From assembly GCA_963781345.1 (NCBI GenBank), contig CAWAFQ010000005.1:62001-126000 (forward strand): a DNA stretch of 64,000 nucleotides, written 5' to 3'. Shown piece by piece: positions 26,070 to 35,060 of this stretch (the stretch's first letter is position 1; each line of letters opens with the position of its first letter). This DNA is from JBBRHQ01 sp963781345. Lineage in GTDB: Bacteria > Actinomycetota > Thermoleophilia > Solirubrobacterales > 70-9. Below the pieces are notes generated by a model that was not told the DNA's origin, made no database searches, and was given only the letters and a program-made list of their open reading frames with translations. The translations under genes were made by a program, and so were the position numbers.

Positions 26070-26120
26070 GTACCCCTGGCGCCCGCCCGGGCATCGGGTT
26101 GGCCCCTTGGGCCGAGGCGG

Positions 26121-26771
26121 CTAGTCGACCAGGCGTCGCTCGACAGCCCAGCGGCTGAGCTCGTGGCGGCTGGAGAGCTGGAGCTTGCGGAGGACGGCGC
26201 TGACGTGGGCCTCGACGGTCTTCGGTGAGATCCCGAGGCGAAGGGCGATCTCCTTGTAGAGGTAGCCGCGGGCGATCAGGCGCAGGACCTCGCGCTCGCG
26301 CGGGGTCAGCTGGTCGAGCTCGGGGTCGACCTCGGCCTCGGGGATCTCACCGTGGAAGGCGTCGAGGACGAAACCGGCGAGGCGGGGTGAGAAGACGGCG
26401 TCTCCGTCGCGGACGCGGCCGATCGCGACCGCCAGCTCCTCGCCCGAGATCGACTTGGTGACGTAGCCGCGGGCGCCGGCGCGGATCACTGCGATCACGT
26501 CCTCGGCGGCGTCGGAAACCGAGAGGGCGAGGAACCGTTGCGAAGGCAGCTTCGGCGCAACCTGGCGGATCACCTCGACCCCGCCGCCCCCGGGCATGTG
26601 GACGTCGAGGAGGACGACGTCGGGCTCCTCGCGGAGAATCGCCGCCACCGCCTCCTCAACCGAGCCGGCCTCGGCGCGGACCTCGACCAGCCCTTCGAGC
26701 TCCGCCCGCACGCCGGAGCGAAAGAGCGCGTGGTCGTCGACGATGACGACGCTCGGCGGCTTCTCGCTCAC
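26121..26771 (-). CDS. NarL/LuxR-family response regulator
   Basis: 216 residues, GTG start at 26771. Receiver domain: VVIVDDHALFRSGVRAEL with Asp pair, phosphoacceptor in VVLLDVHMPGGGGVEV, and LALSVSD and VTKSISGEE at the switch positions. The C-terminal LuxR helix-turn-helix has LTPREREVLRLIARGYLYKE and LGISPKTVEAHVSAVLRKL. It forms a two-component system with the kinase immediately upstream; the kinase/regulator junction is contained in a 38-bp tandem duplicate (26763-26838) that also repeats potential starts. Confidence 0.93.
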   Translation of the reverse strand: MSEKPPSVVIVDDHALFRSGVRAELEGLVEVRAEAGSVEEAVAAILREEPDVVLLDVHMPGGGGVEVIRQVAPKLPSQRFLALSVSDAAEDVIAVIRAGARGYVTKSISGEELAVAIGRVRDGDAVFSPRLAGFVLDAFHGEIPEAEVDPELDQLTPREREVLRLIARGYLYKEIALRLGISPKTVEAHVSAVLRKLQLSSRHELSRWAVERRLVD

Positions 26772-26838
26772 CGCTCCGGCCCCTCGCTCATCGGCGGCCC
26801 CTCGCTCACCGCTCCGGCTCCTCGCTCATCGGCGGCCC
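26763..26838. repeat. 38-bp tandem duplicate across the kinase stop and regulator start
   Basis: Two 38-base units (26763-26800 and 26801-26838), identical but for one base, each read CTCGCTCACCGCTCCGGC... . One contains the kinase stop (TCA on the plus strand at 26826) and the other the regulator start (CAC at 26769). Confidence 0.9.
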
Positions 26839-28160
26839 CTCCTCATCCCCTCCCTCTCCTCCTCATCCCCTCTCCCACCCTCCGCGCCGTCACGCTCGAT
26901 CGAGAGCGCCACCTCGGTTCCGCCGTCGGGCGCCGCTCCGACCTCGGCCCGGCCCCCGGCCCGCTCCATCCGGCCGAGGATCGACTCGCGCACGCCGCGG
27001 CGGTCCTCGGGAACCGCGGCGAGTTCGAAGCCCGGCCCGCGGTCGCGGACGAAGACCTCGATTCGCCCCTCGCCGACCTCGGCGAAGACGCGGATCGGCC
27101 CCGGCTCGGGCGCGTGCTCGGCGGCGTTCAGCATCGCCTCGCGGGCTGCGCCGAGAATGGCCTCGGCGCGCTCGTCGAGCCCGCAATCGCCGACGACGAC
27201 GACCTCGATCGAGGCGCGGCGCTCATCCTCGATCTCCTCCGCCGCCGCACGCAGCGCCGCGGCGAGGCTCTCATCGCTCGAGCGCTCATCCTCCCCGGCG
27301 AGCCACTGGCGAAGCTCGCGCTCCTGGCGGCGCGCCAGCGATGCGACCTCGCGCGGGTCATCGGCGCGCTTCTGCACAAGGACCAGAGTTTGCAGGACCG
27401 AGTCGTGGAGGTGGGCGCCGACCTCGGCCCGCTCCTGGGAGCGGATCCGCTCGGCCCGCTCCTCGGCGAGGTTGCGGCCGAGCCGCCACAGGAACGGCGC
27501 CAGGATCAGAGCAATCGCGACCACGACCACGACCCCGGTCAGTGCCGCGTCGCGGATCCCCCCGAGGATGTTGTTCGACGATAGGAAGAGCAGCGCGGCG
27601 CCGACGACCAGCAGGATCCCGAAGACGCCGCGGTAGAGGTCGGTGAGCTCGGAGGCCGTTCCTGGGGCGGATGCGGGCTCGGCCCCCCCGGAAACGTCCG
27701 AGGCGCTCGCGGGGTCGGCCGTCGCCCACCCCCGCAGGCGCGACGAGCCCCCGCGGGAGCGCTGCCACAGAAGCGCCGCCCCGAAGGCCGCGAGGACCAG
27801 CGGCCAGACGAGGGCGTCGCTCCACCAGATGCCGAGCTCGCGGAAGGCGAGCAGGGCCGAGAGCACCAGCAGTCCGACGCCCGTGGCCACCCTCCAACCG
27901 CCGCCGGCCGACGAGATCCTGACCCGCCTCAGGAGCGGCGCCGGCCCGTCCGCGTCCGCCGGGATCGCCGCCCAGGCGACGACGTATGCCAGCAGCGCCA
28001 GTCCGCCGCTGATCACGGCTGCAATTACGAAGAGGATCCGCAGAATCGCCAGGTCCATCCCGCTCCAGGCCGAGAGCCCGGCGAGGACGCCGCCGATCAG
28101 CCCGCGCTCGTTGTCGCGGCGAAGCGAAGGATTTGCGGGGACGGCGCTCACCGCGCTCAA
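26826..28160 (-). CDS. PspC-domain histidine kinase (HisKA_3 type)
   Basis: 444 residues (ATG 28160). The N-terminal PspC domain (RGLIGGVLAGLSAWSGMDLA, then IAAVISGGLALLAYVVAWAA) is followed by further helices near 100-130 and two near 185-235 (GVFGILLVVGAALLFLSS, VVVVVAIALILAPFLWRL). The dimerisation/phosphoacceptor region is EVGAHLHDSVLQTLVLVQKR with the conserved His. The ATPase has a NAAEHA N-box and a DRGPGF G-box. It is the sensor of the NarL regulator downstream, and it sits next to a PspC membrane protein gene with which it probably works in envelope-stress sensing. The C-terminus (EEEREGMRRGRR) is charged. Confidence 0.88.
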   Translation of the reverse strand: MSAVSAVPANPSLRRDNERGLIGGVLAGLSAWSGMDLAILRILFVIAAVISGGLALLAYVVAWAAIPADADGPAPLLRRVRISSAGGGWRVATGVGLLVLSALLAFRELGIWWSDALVWPLVLAAFGAALLWQRSRGGSSRLRGWATADPASASDVSGGAEPASAPGTASELTDLYRGVFGILLVVGAALLFLSSNNILGGIRDAALTGVVVVVAIALILAPFLWRLGRNLAEERAERIRSQERAEVGAHLHDSVLQTLVLVQKRADDPREVASLARRQERELRQWLAGEDERSSDESLAAALRAAAEEIEDERRASIEVVVVGDCGLDERAEAILGAAREAMLNAAEHAPEPGPIRVFAEVGEGRIEVFVRDRGPGFELAAVPEDRRGVRESILGRMERAGGRAEVGAAPDGGTEVALSIERDGAEGGRGDEEEREGMRRGRR

Positions 28161-28208
28161 TCCTGACGCTCGCTTGCGCCGCTATCGCCGTGCCTGCCGC
28201 GCTCGCCG

Positions 28209-29412
28209 TCACCGTTCGAGGAGGCCGCTGAGAAGCAGGATCGTGCCGACCGCGGCGCTCAGCACGACCGCCGCCCAGCCGAGCGAGACATGAAGAGCGC
28301 CGGTTGACTCCAGGAGCACGAACGCGCCGAGGGCGGCGACAACCGCCCCCGACACGATCGAGACGAGGTCGGGCCTCATCCAGCCGCCCCCGCCGCGCAG
28401 GCTCTCGCCTGGGCGGCGCGCAGTGGCGCCATCTCCTGATCGAACGGGCCGGGGCCGTACCCCGAGGGGCCGTACGCCCGAGTCGTTGACGTCGGCGCTG
28501 TCGCTGTTGATGATCCGCAGCTGGCCGGCGTCGACGCCGGCGTCGATCACGAGCCGCGGGACCGCGGTCGATCCGGCGCCGGTCGAGCCGTCGACGTCGG
28601 CGCCGTCGTTTCGCTCCCCGGCGACCTCGCTCTCGCCGAAGCCGACATGGGTGGTGCTGACCACGCAGACCCGCGAGGGGACGAAGACGCTCGACTGGCC
28701 GGCACCGAGATCCGCCTTGACCCGGACCACGCCTTCGCGGTTCCACGGCAGTGTCCCGGAGGTCGACGACGAGGCGGCCCACTCCGAGCCGGTAGCCGTC
28801 GGCGGGTATCGCCGCCACGGTGAGGGGGTGGTACTCGCGCTCGCCGATCCCGCCGCGGAAATCGAGGTCGGCGGCGGCGGCGGTGCTGGCGCCGACGGCC
28901 AGGGCCACCGCGGGGGCGATCAGCCACTTGGCGCCGCCGCGAAAGGCGGCGATCACAAGCACCGCTCCGATCACGACGATCGCGATTCCAACCGGGGTCC
29001 CCCAGCCGAGGGCGACGGCGAAGGCGGCGCCGCCGGCGAGGGCGAAGAGCCCCGCCAGGGCTAGCACCGCCAGCGCCGCCACGCCGAGCCCGCGCCAGAA
29101 GCCGAGCGAGCGCAGCCACTCACCGGCCCTCTGGGCGCGGTCGGGCTCGCCGTCGGTCGGGACGAAGAGCGCGAACAGCAGGTACGCGGCCGCCCCGACC
29201 CCGCCGAAGAAGACGGAGACGACGAAGGCGATCCGAAAGATCACCGGGTCGATGCCGAAGTGGCGCCCGAGACCTCCGGAGACGCCCGCGATGACGCGGT
29301 CGGTCGATGAGCGCCGCAGCCGCTTTGACTGCGGAGCCGACCCCTCGGCCGCCTCGCCGCCCTTCCTCTCGTCGCCTTCTCCGGGTCCGTTGATGTTGGC
29401 AGTGTCGTTCAT
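28209..29412 (-). pseudogene. PspC-domain membrane protein, one frameshift
   Basis: Good start (ATG 29412, GGAGG eight bases upstream). The first frame encodes a PspC domain (RVIAGVSGGLGRHFGIDPVI), three further helices, and ends at VVDLRDTAV near 28752. The matching continuation in the next frame is LPWNREGVVRVKADLGAGQS (a DUF2154/LiaF-like beta domain), followed by two helices (VSIVSGAVVAALGAFVLLES, SLGWAAVVLSAAVGTILLLS). One base appears to be missing near 28752. It is the likely partner of the PspC histidine kinase. If the shift is a sequencing error the gene is intact at about 400 residues. Confidence 0.75.
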
Positions 29413-29499
29413 CTGGATACCTCCGATGGGTTGCTTGTTGGTTGCATCCGCAGGGTCCCAGCGCTTCGGTCCGCCGTCTATTGGGGATGACCCTTAGGC

Positions 29500-29541
29500 G
29501 CACCCGGTATCTCCCTCGGTGCACCCGGTATCTCCCTCGGT
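29500..29541. repeat. Perfect 21-bp tandem duplicate upstream of the hydrolase
   Basis: GCACCCGGTATCTCCCTCGGT is repeated exactly (29500-29520 and 29521-29541) in the intergenic region before the hydrolase start at 29588. Confidence 0.85.
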
Positions 29542-29587
29542 CCTCGCCGCATCCGTGCCTGCGCGCGCGGGCATAGAATCGGCGCCG

Positions 29588-30469
29588 ATGCAGACCTCCC
29601 CGCTCGAGGTGGGAACGGCAGACGGGCGCCGGCTTCAGGCCCAGCTCGCCGGGCCCGAGGACGGGGCGCTGCTGGTCTTCCACAACGGCACCCCCGACTC
29701 GGGGATGGTGTTCGAGCCGCTGGTCGCGCTCGGCGCCGAGCGTGGGATCCGCCACCTCACCTACTCGCGCCCCGGCTACTGCGACTCCGACCGCCTCGAG
29801 GGTCGAACCGTCGCCGAGTGCGCCGCCGACGTCGCAGCGCTCGCCGACGCCGTCGGGGCCGAGCGCTTCTACACCGCGGGCGCCTCCGGCGGCGGCCCCC
29901 ACGCGCTCGCCACCGCGGCGCTGCTGGGAGACCGCGTGATCGCGGCGGCGACGCTCGCCGGGGTCGCGCCCGCCGATGCGCAGGGACTCGACTGGCTCGA
30001 CGGCATGGGCGAGGAGAACCACCGCGAGTTCGGCGCTGCGGTGGCCGGCCCGGGCGAGCTTCAGGCCTATCTCGAGGCAGAGGCCGGGGCGATCGCCGCG
30101 GCGAGCGCCCCCGAGATCGCCGCGGCTCTCGGCGACCTGATCGGGGAGGCCGACCGCCGCGCCCTCAGCGGCGAGTTCGCCGAGCACTTCACCGAGGGCA
30201 TGCACGAGGCTCTCCGGACAGGGATCTGGGGATGGTTCGACGACGACATCGCCTTCATCAGCGATTGGGGCTTCGACCTGGCCACGATCGAGGCCCCGGT
30301 GGCGGTCTGGCAGGGGGCTGAGGACCGCTTCGTCCCCTTCGCCCACGGCGAGTGGCTCGCCGCTCACGTCGCTGGCGCGCGCTCGCACCTCCCTCCCGAC
30401 GAGGGCCACCTCTCGCTCGTGATCGGGTGCTACGACGAGATCCTCGACAACCTCATCGCCGCCGGCTGA
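29588..30469 (+). CDS. Alpha/beta hydrolase
   Basis: 293 residues from the ATG at 29588. It has the oxyanion-hole segment VFHNGTPDSG, the nucleophile elbow TAGASGGGPHAL with Ser, a late acidic residue in WQGAEDRFVPF, and His in PPDEGHLSLV. This is the complete triad of an alpha/beta hydrolase. The lid region (GMGEENHREFGAAV ... ALGDLIGEADRRAL) is helical. Substrate unknown. It lies ahead of the acyl-CoA synthetase with a 29-base gap, so they may be co-transcribed. Confidence 0.87.
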   Translation: MQTSPLEVGTADGRRLQAQLAGPEDGALLVFHNGTPDSGMVFEPLVALGAERGIRHLTYSRPGYCDSDRLEGRTVAECAADVAALADAVGAERFYTAGASGGGPHALATAALLGDRVIAAATLAGVAPADAQGLDWLDGMGEENHREFGAAVAGPGELQAYLEAEAGAIAAASAPEIAAALGDLIGEADRRALSGEFAEHFTEGMHEALRTGIWGWFDDDIAFISDWGFDLATIEAPVAVWQGAEDRFVPFAHGEWLAAHVAGARSHLPPDEGHLSLVIGCYDEILDNLIAAG

Positions 30470-30498
30470 GTCCGGATAGCCTGCCGCAGGCAGCGACG

Positions 30499-32082
30499 AT
30501 GGCCCGGACCCCGATACCAGCCTCCTACGAGCAGGCATGCGCCGCGCACGAGTGGCGCGTCCCGGACCGCTACAACATCGCCGCCGACGTCTGCGACAAG
30601 CACCCGCGCGAGAAGCCGGCGATGGTCTGGGAGCGCTTCGACGGCGCGGCGCGCGAGCTCAACTGGGGAGAGATGCAGGACCTCGCCAACCGCGCCGCGC
30701 ACCTGCTGCGCGAGCGCGGGGTCTGCAGGGGCGACCGCGTCGCCGTGGTTCTGCCCCCCACCCCGGAGACCGCCGCGATCTTCTTCGCCACCTGGAAGCT
30801 GGGTGCGATCCTGCTCTCGATGTCGGTCCTCTACGGGGACGAGGGAATCAGCCATCGGCTCGGGGACTCCGAGCCGAAGCTCCTGGTCACCGACTCCGCC
30901 AACGCCGGGCGCTTCGAATCCGCACCCGTCGATCAGATCGTCGTCCTCGATCGCGAGCGCCTCGAGGAGCTGCCCGCCGATCCGATCTGCGAGGACACCT
31001 CGGCCGACGACCCCGCCCAGCTCTACTACACCTCGGGCACGACCGGGCAGGCCAAGGGGATCATCCACGCCCACCGCTACATCCTCGCCCACGAGGAGTT
31101 CGTCTACTGCCATGAGGTCCGCGACGAGGAGCGCTTCCACGGGATGGGGGAGTGGGCCTGGGCGGCCGGCATCGCCCCGCTGCTCGGCCCCTGGCGCCTC
31201 GGCGCGACCCAGTACGTCTACCAGCGCGAGGGCGGCTTCGACCCCGCCGAGCAACTCGACTTCCTCTCCCGCCACGGCGTCGAGAACGTCTTCACCACAC
31301 CGACGGCGATGCGAGCGATGATGGCGATCGAGGACGCCGGGAAGCGCTACCCGCAGAAGTTCCGCATCGTCTGCTCCGCCGGTGAACCGCTGAACCCCGA
31401 AGCTATCCGCTGGTTCCGCGAGCAGTACGGGCTCACCGTGCTCGACTTCTACGGGCTGACCGAGTCCTACCCCCTCTGTGCCAACTTCCCCTTCATGGAG
31501 GTCCGCGAGGGCTCGATGGGGCGGACGATGCCCGGCTGGGACGTGCAGATCCTCGATCAGGACGAGAACCCGGTCGCGGTCGGCGAGCGCGGTGAGATCT
31601 GCCTGCGGGCGAGATCGAACCCCCACTACCCCCTCGGCTACTGGAGGCTCCCCGAGGCGAGCGAGGAGGCCTTCGGCGGCGAGTGGTTCCACACCAAGGA
31701 TGCGGCGGCGATGGACGAGGACGGCTACGTCTGGTACGCGGGACGCGCCGACGACGTGATCATCGCCGCCGGCTACCGGATCGGTCCGTTCGAGGTCGAG
31801 TCCGCCTGCATCGAGCACCCGGCGGTGCGCGAGGCCGCCGCCGTCGCCTCGCCCGACGAGCTGCGCGGCAACGTGGTCAAGGCCTTCATCGTCCTCGCCG
31901 AGGGCCACGAGCCCTCGGAGGAGCTCGCGACCGAGATCAAGGCCTTCGTCCGCGAGCGGCTGAGCGCCTACGCCTACCCGCGCCGGATCGAGTTCACCGA
32001 GGAATTGCCCAAGACCCTGACCGGGAAGATCCGCCGGATCGAGCTGCGCGAGGCCGAGCGGCAGGCGGCCGGGCAGGCCTGA
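30499..32082 (+). CDS. AMP-binding acyl-CoA synthetase
   Basis: 527 residues. The P-loop-like YYTSGTTGQAKGIIHAH is the AMP-binding motif. It is followed by an aromatic acid-recognition region (MGEWAWAAGIAPLLGPW), the A5 motif DFYGLTESYPLCANFPF, YAGRADDVIIAAGYRIGPFE (A8 hinge), and the catalytic Lys near the C-terminus (LPKTLTGKIRRIELR). It fits short/medium-chain or acetyl/propionyl-type acyl-CoA synthetases. It activates a carboxylic acid with ATP and CoA; the acid is unknown. Together with the acyl-CoA dehydrogenase at 52.5-53.7 kb it suggests fatty- or aromatic-acid catabolism. Confidence 0.9.
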   Translation: MARTPIPASYEQACAAHEWRVPDRYNIAADVCDKHPREKPAMVWERFDGAARELNWGEMQDLANRAAHLLRERGVCRGDRVAVVLPPTPETAAIFFATWKLGAILLSMSVLYGDEGISHRLGDSEPKLLVTDSANAGRFESAPVDQIVVLDRERLEELPADPICEDTSADDPAQLYYTSGTTGQAKGIIHAHRYILAHEEFVYCHEVRDEERFHGMGEWAWAAGIAPLLGPWRLGATQYVYQREGGFDPAEQLDFLSRHGVENVFTTPTAMRAMMAIEDAGKRYPQKFRIVCSAGEPLNPEAIRWFREQYGLTVLDFYGLTESYPLCANFPFMEVREGSMGRTMPGWDVQILDQDENPVAVGERGEICLRARSNPHYPLGYWRLPEASEEAFGGEWFHTKDAAAMDEDGYVWYAGRADDVIIAAGYRIGPFEVESACIEHPAVREAAAVASPDELRGNVVKAFIVLAEGHEPSEELATEIKAFVRERLSAYAYPRRIEFTEELPKTLTGKIRRIELREAERQAAGQA

Positions 32083-32152
32083 TCCCAGCGGCCGGGCCGG
32101 CGGACCGGCCTCGCTACCTTCTCCTCACCAACTTCGAACGAGGAGAGTGCAG

Positions 32153-32554
32153 ATGCTGTTCGGCCAAGAGCATGTCGATCGCTACCGCGAGACCGATGGC
32201 GAGGAGGGGCACGAGTGGAATGGGGCGTCGGTGCTGATCCTGACCACGACCGGTCGCAAGTCGGGCCAGAGGCGCTACACGCCGCTGATCTACGGGCGCA
32301 GTGGCGAGAACTTCCTGGTCGTCGCGTCGAAGGGCGGCGCCGACGAGCCGCCGGCCTGGTTCGTGAACCTCGAGGCCGACCCTGAGACCGAGGTCCAGGT
32401 CAAGGCCGACCGATTGAGGACGCGCGCCCGCGTGGCCACGCCCGAGGAAAAGCCGCAGATGTGGAAGACGATGACCTCCGCGTGGCCCGCCTACGACGAG
32501 TACCAGACGAAGACCGAGCGCGAGATACCGGTCGTCGTCCTCGAGCCGGTCTGA
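32153..32554 (+). CDS. Nitroreductase-like F420-dependent family protein (DDN type)
   Basis: 133 residues from the ATG at 32153, AGGAG seven bases upstream. The fold signature LILTTTGRKSGQRRYTPLIY, then FLVVASKGGADEPPAWFVNL is typical of deazaflavin (F420)-dependent nitroreductase/FDOR-A proteins. It continues WKTMTSAWPAYDEYQTKTER, ending PVVVLEP. The family binds F420 rather than FMN. The precise reaction is unknown. Its 3' end faces the 40-bp tandem duplicate at 32562-32641. Confidence 0.85.
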   Translation: MLFGQEHVDRYRETDGEEGHEWNGASVLILTTTGRKSGQRRYTPLIYGRSGENFLVVASKGGADEPPAWFVNLEADPETEVQVKADRLRTRARVATPEEKPQMWKTMTSAWPAYDEYQTKTEREIPVVVLEPV

Positions 32555-32561
32555 GCGCGCC

Positions 32562-32641
32562 GGGACAGCGCATCAGGCGCGGGGACCCACCCGCCGCGCC
32601 TGGGACAGCGCATCAGGCGCGCGGACCCGCCCGCCGTGCCT
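32562..32641. repeat. 40-bp tandem duplicate at the 3' end of the gene 32613-33557
   Basis: Two 40-base units (32562-32601, 32602-32641), GGGACAGCGCATCAGGCGCG..., differing at three positions. The right unit holds the stop codon of the minus-strand gene (TCA at 32613) and the left unit carries its copy at 32573. Confidence 0.88.
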
Positions 32642-33557
32642 TCTTCAGACCCCGCTTCGCCATGAAGCCGTTGCCGAGCAGCAGCAGGGTCTTGTTCGCC
32701 GGGGCCCGGAAGCCGGACTCCGTATGGGGTGAGTAGATCGCCCCGGCGGCCGGGTCGACCTCGAGCCAGCCGGTGAGCTGGCGCGCCTCGAGCCCGATCA
32801 GCCTGGCGTTGAAGCGGTGGCCGAGGAGGCCGGCCCGGCGATCGCCGGCGGGGAGCAGGCCCTCGGCCGCGGTTAGGGCGATGCCGCCCTCGCTCTGCCC
32901 CCCGGCCTTGACCGGGTAGATGAGCGGGAAGCCGTCGGCGCCGGGGAACCCGATCAGCTGGTGGGGCTGCGCGCGCAGGCGCTTCGCGGCACGGGCGACG
33001 TCGACCCGGGGCCCGGTTCCCTTCCTCGGCGGGTCCTGAGGTGCGGGAGCCTCGGCCAGCCGGGGCGTTCCACGAATCTCGGGCACCCCGGCGCAGCGGA
33101 GGTCCGGCCAGCCGATCACGCGCTCGACCGCGACCGTGACCAGAACCCGGTCGGCGTAGTACTCGCGCAGCCAGCGGTCCCAGAAGAAGCCGCGCTTCGG
33201 CGGCCCCAGGAAGCGCTCGGCCGCGGGCCCGACCACGTTCTCGAGGACGTCGAGGTCAGGGGAGGCGTCGAAGTCCGCGGACCCCTGGACGAGCACGTAG
33301 CGCGACCCGCTTGCAAAGCCGTGCTCGCGGGCGTGGTAGGCGAGGGCGACCCGCCGGTTGGCGCGGATCCGGTCGAGCTTGCGACCGAAGCCCAGCGAGG
33401 TGGTGAAGGTGATCTCGCCGCGCCCGCGGTCGCGCAGGCCGATCGGGGCGACGGCGGCGACGACGGCACCGCCTGCCGGCGTGCAGTAGGCCATCGCGAC
33501 GGCGAGGTCGCCGCCGATGACCTCGTCGTCCGCGTCGCCCCACCCAACCGGTGGCAT
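32613..33557 (-). CDS. PNPOx-like flavin-binding family protein
   Basis: 314 residues from the ATG at 33557. The first 120 residues follow the pyridoxamine-phosphate-oxidase-like split barrel (VAAVAPIGLRDRGRGEITFT, then RIRANRRVALAYHAREHGFA and YVLVQGSADFD). A second similar barrel half appears after about residue 210 (HQLIGFPGADGFPLIYPVKA ... LTGWLEVDPAAGAIYSPHTE). It may bind FMN or F420; catalytic identity is not clear. It is four bases downstream of the FAD oxidoreductase gene, hence probably the same operon. The last residues (KKARRAGPRA) lie in the tandem duplicate. Confidence 0.65.
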   Translation of the reverse strand: MPPVGWGDADDEVIGGDLAVAMAYCTPAGGAVVAAVAPIGLRDRGRGEITFTTSLGFGRKLDRIRANRRVALAYHAREHGFASGSRYVLVQGSADFDASPDLDVLENVVGPAAERFLGPPKRGFFWDRWLREYYADRVLVTVAVERVIGWPDLRCAGVPEIRGTPRLAEAPAPQDPPRKGTGPRVDVARAAKRLRAQPHQLIGFPGADGFPLIYPVKAGGQSEGGIALTAAEGLLPAGDRRAGLLGHRFNARLIGLEARQLTGWLEVDPAAGAIYSPHTESGFRAPANKTLLLLGNGFMAKRGLKKARRAGPRA

Positions 33558-33561
33558 CGGC

Positions 33562-34929
33562 CTAGGCCGCCACCACCGCGTGGTTCGCCTGGAAGATTCC
33601 TCCGGGGTCGACCTCGGCCCGGATCCGGCAAAGCCGCGAGTACTCGTCCGCGCCGTAGAGGTCGGCGGCGTCGCCGGGGTTCTCGGCGAAGTTGTAGTAC
33701 CTGCGCTCTCCGGCCCAGGGCTCCATTGCCGCACAGACCCTGGCCGCGTGCTCCGCTCCCGCCTTCGCCCCGTCGGGGTCCATCGCCATCCCGAGCGCGA
33801 AGAGGCCGAAGGGGTCCTCGAGCGCTCCGACGGCGCCGGCGCCGGCGGGGGTGCGGGCGATCGCGCCGCCGAACTGGCGGAGCTCGGTGAACAGCAGCGG
33901 CGAGCCCGAGCCCGGCCCGGCGACGCCGATCAGGGCGTCGACAGCCTCCGGCGGCAGCTCGCGCAGCATCCGGTGGTCGCTGACCACCGGGGTGGGCTGC
34001 TCGGGGTCGCCGTGGACCTGGACCAGGCCGGGCGTCGGCATAGTGGCCCACATGTCCAGTTCCGGCCCGAGCTCGCGGAACGGGCGCAGGGCCTCCTCTG
34101 CATCGGCGGCACCGCCGCAGTGGGCGCCGTCGATCATCACCAGCTGGCGGCCGCGGAGGAACTCGGGGATATCGGGGATCGGCGGGAACTGCAGGATCCG
34201 GGCGGAGGTCGTGATCTCCTCAGGCGCGTCGGGCGCCCAATCGGCCCAGCACTTCAGCACCTCCTCGCTTCGCTCCCAGGGCCAGGCGAGCATCCCGGCG
34301 TGGACCTCGGCGAGCGGGATCAGGTCGAACTCGATCGCGGTGACCACGCCGAAGTTGCCGCCGCCCCCGCGCAGCGCCCAGAAGAGGTCGGGCTCGCTCT
34401 CGGCGTCGGCGCGAACCAACTCGCCGTCGGCGGTGACCAGCTCGATCGCGGTCACCGCATTGGCCTGGATCCCGTGCTTTCGCCCGAGCCAGCCGATGCC
34501 GCCGCCGAGGGAGTAACCGACGACACCGACGTCGGGCGAGGAGCCGCAGAGCGCCGTGCACTGGTGCTCGGCGGCGGCGTTCATGACGTCGCGCGAGAGG
34601 GTCCCGGGAAGAATGCGAGCGCGCCCCTTCTCGGGGTCGATCTCGACCCCGCTCATCTCGGTGGTCTTGACCAGGATCGTCCCGCCCATATCCTCGAGCG
34701 GGCCGGCGCCGTGACCGGTCCCCTGTGCGGCGATCCGCAGGCCGGCATCGCGGGCGAAGTTGACGATCGCGCCGACGTCATCGGCGTCGGCTGGGAAGGC
34801 GACGGCGGCCGGGCGCAGGTCGGCGATCAGCGCCCAGGGCAGGCGATCGGCCTCCCAGGCCTCCTCGCCGGCGGCGCTGACGCGGCCCTTGATCTGCGCG
34901 CTCAAGACTCCAAAATCGGTATCGCTCAT
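33562..34929 (-). CDS. FAD-binding (BBE-type) oxidoreductase
   Basis: 455 residues from the ATG at 34929, with GAGGAACC upstream. The FAD_binding_4 domain has ADDVGAIVNFARDAGLRIAA, then QGTGHGAGP (the His used for covalent flavin in the family), YSLGGGIGWLGRKHG and GGGGNFGVVTAIEF. The C-terminal berberine-bridge-like segment reads RRYYNFAENPGDAADLYGAD, ending VDPGGIFQANHAV. This is a berberine-bridge/6-hydroxynicotine-oxidase type enzyme that oxidises a sugar or amine; the substrate is unknown. It heads a two-gene operon. Confidence 0.87.
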   Translation of the reverse strand: MSDTDFGVLSAQIKGRVSAAGEEAWEADRLPWALIADLRPAAVAFPADADDVGAIVNFARDAGLRIAAQGTGHGAGPLEDMGGTILVKTTEMSGVEIDPEKGRARILPGTLSRDVMNAAAEHQCTALCGSSPDVGVVGYSLGGGIGWLGRKHGIQANAVTAIELVTADGELVRADAESEPDLFWALRGGGGNFGVVTAIEFDLIPLAEVHAGMLAWPWERSEEVLKCWADWAPDAPEEITTSARILQFPPIPDIPEFLRGRQLVMIDGAHCGGAADAEEALRPFRELGPELDMWATMPTPGLVQVHGDPEQPTPVVSDHRMLRELPPEAVDALIGVAGPGSGSPLLFTELRQFGGAIARTPAGAGAVGALEDPFGLFALGMAMDPDGAKAGAEHAARVCAAMEPWAGERRYYNFAENPGDAADLYGADEYSRLCRIRAEVDPGGIFQANHAVVAA

Positions 34930-35060
34930 CTGGTTCCTCGCTTCTCTTGTTTTCGCCTGAATCGGGTGGCGCCGGGTGGCGCCGGGACCCACGGCCGACA
35001 CCCTATATCGGGGCCCTATGGCGACGGTTGGATCGCCTGGCGCCTCGGTAGTCTCGGACC

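Noticed and set aside
27358..29412. A 684-residue protein ending in Arg-rich sequence
   Set aside because: After the frame break near 28752 the product is low-complexity Arg/Pro sequence antisense or out of frame to recognised domains; the PspC/LiaF continuation lies in another frame.
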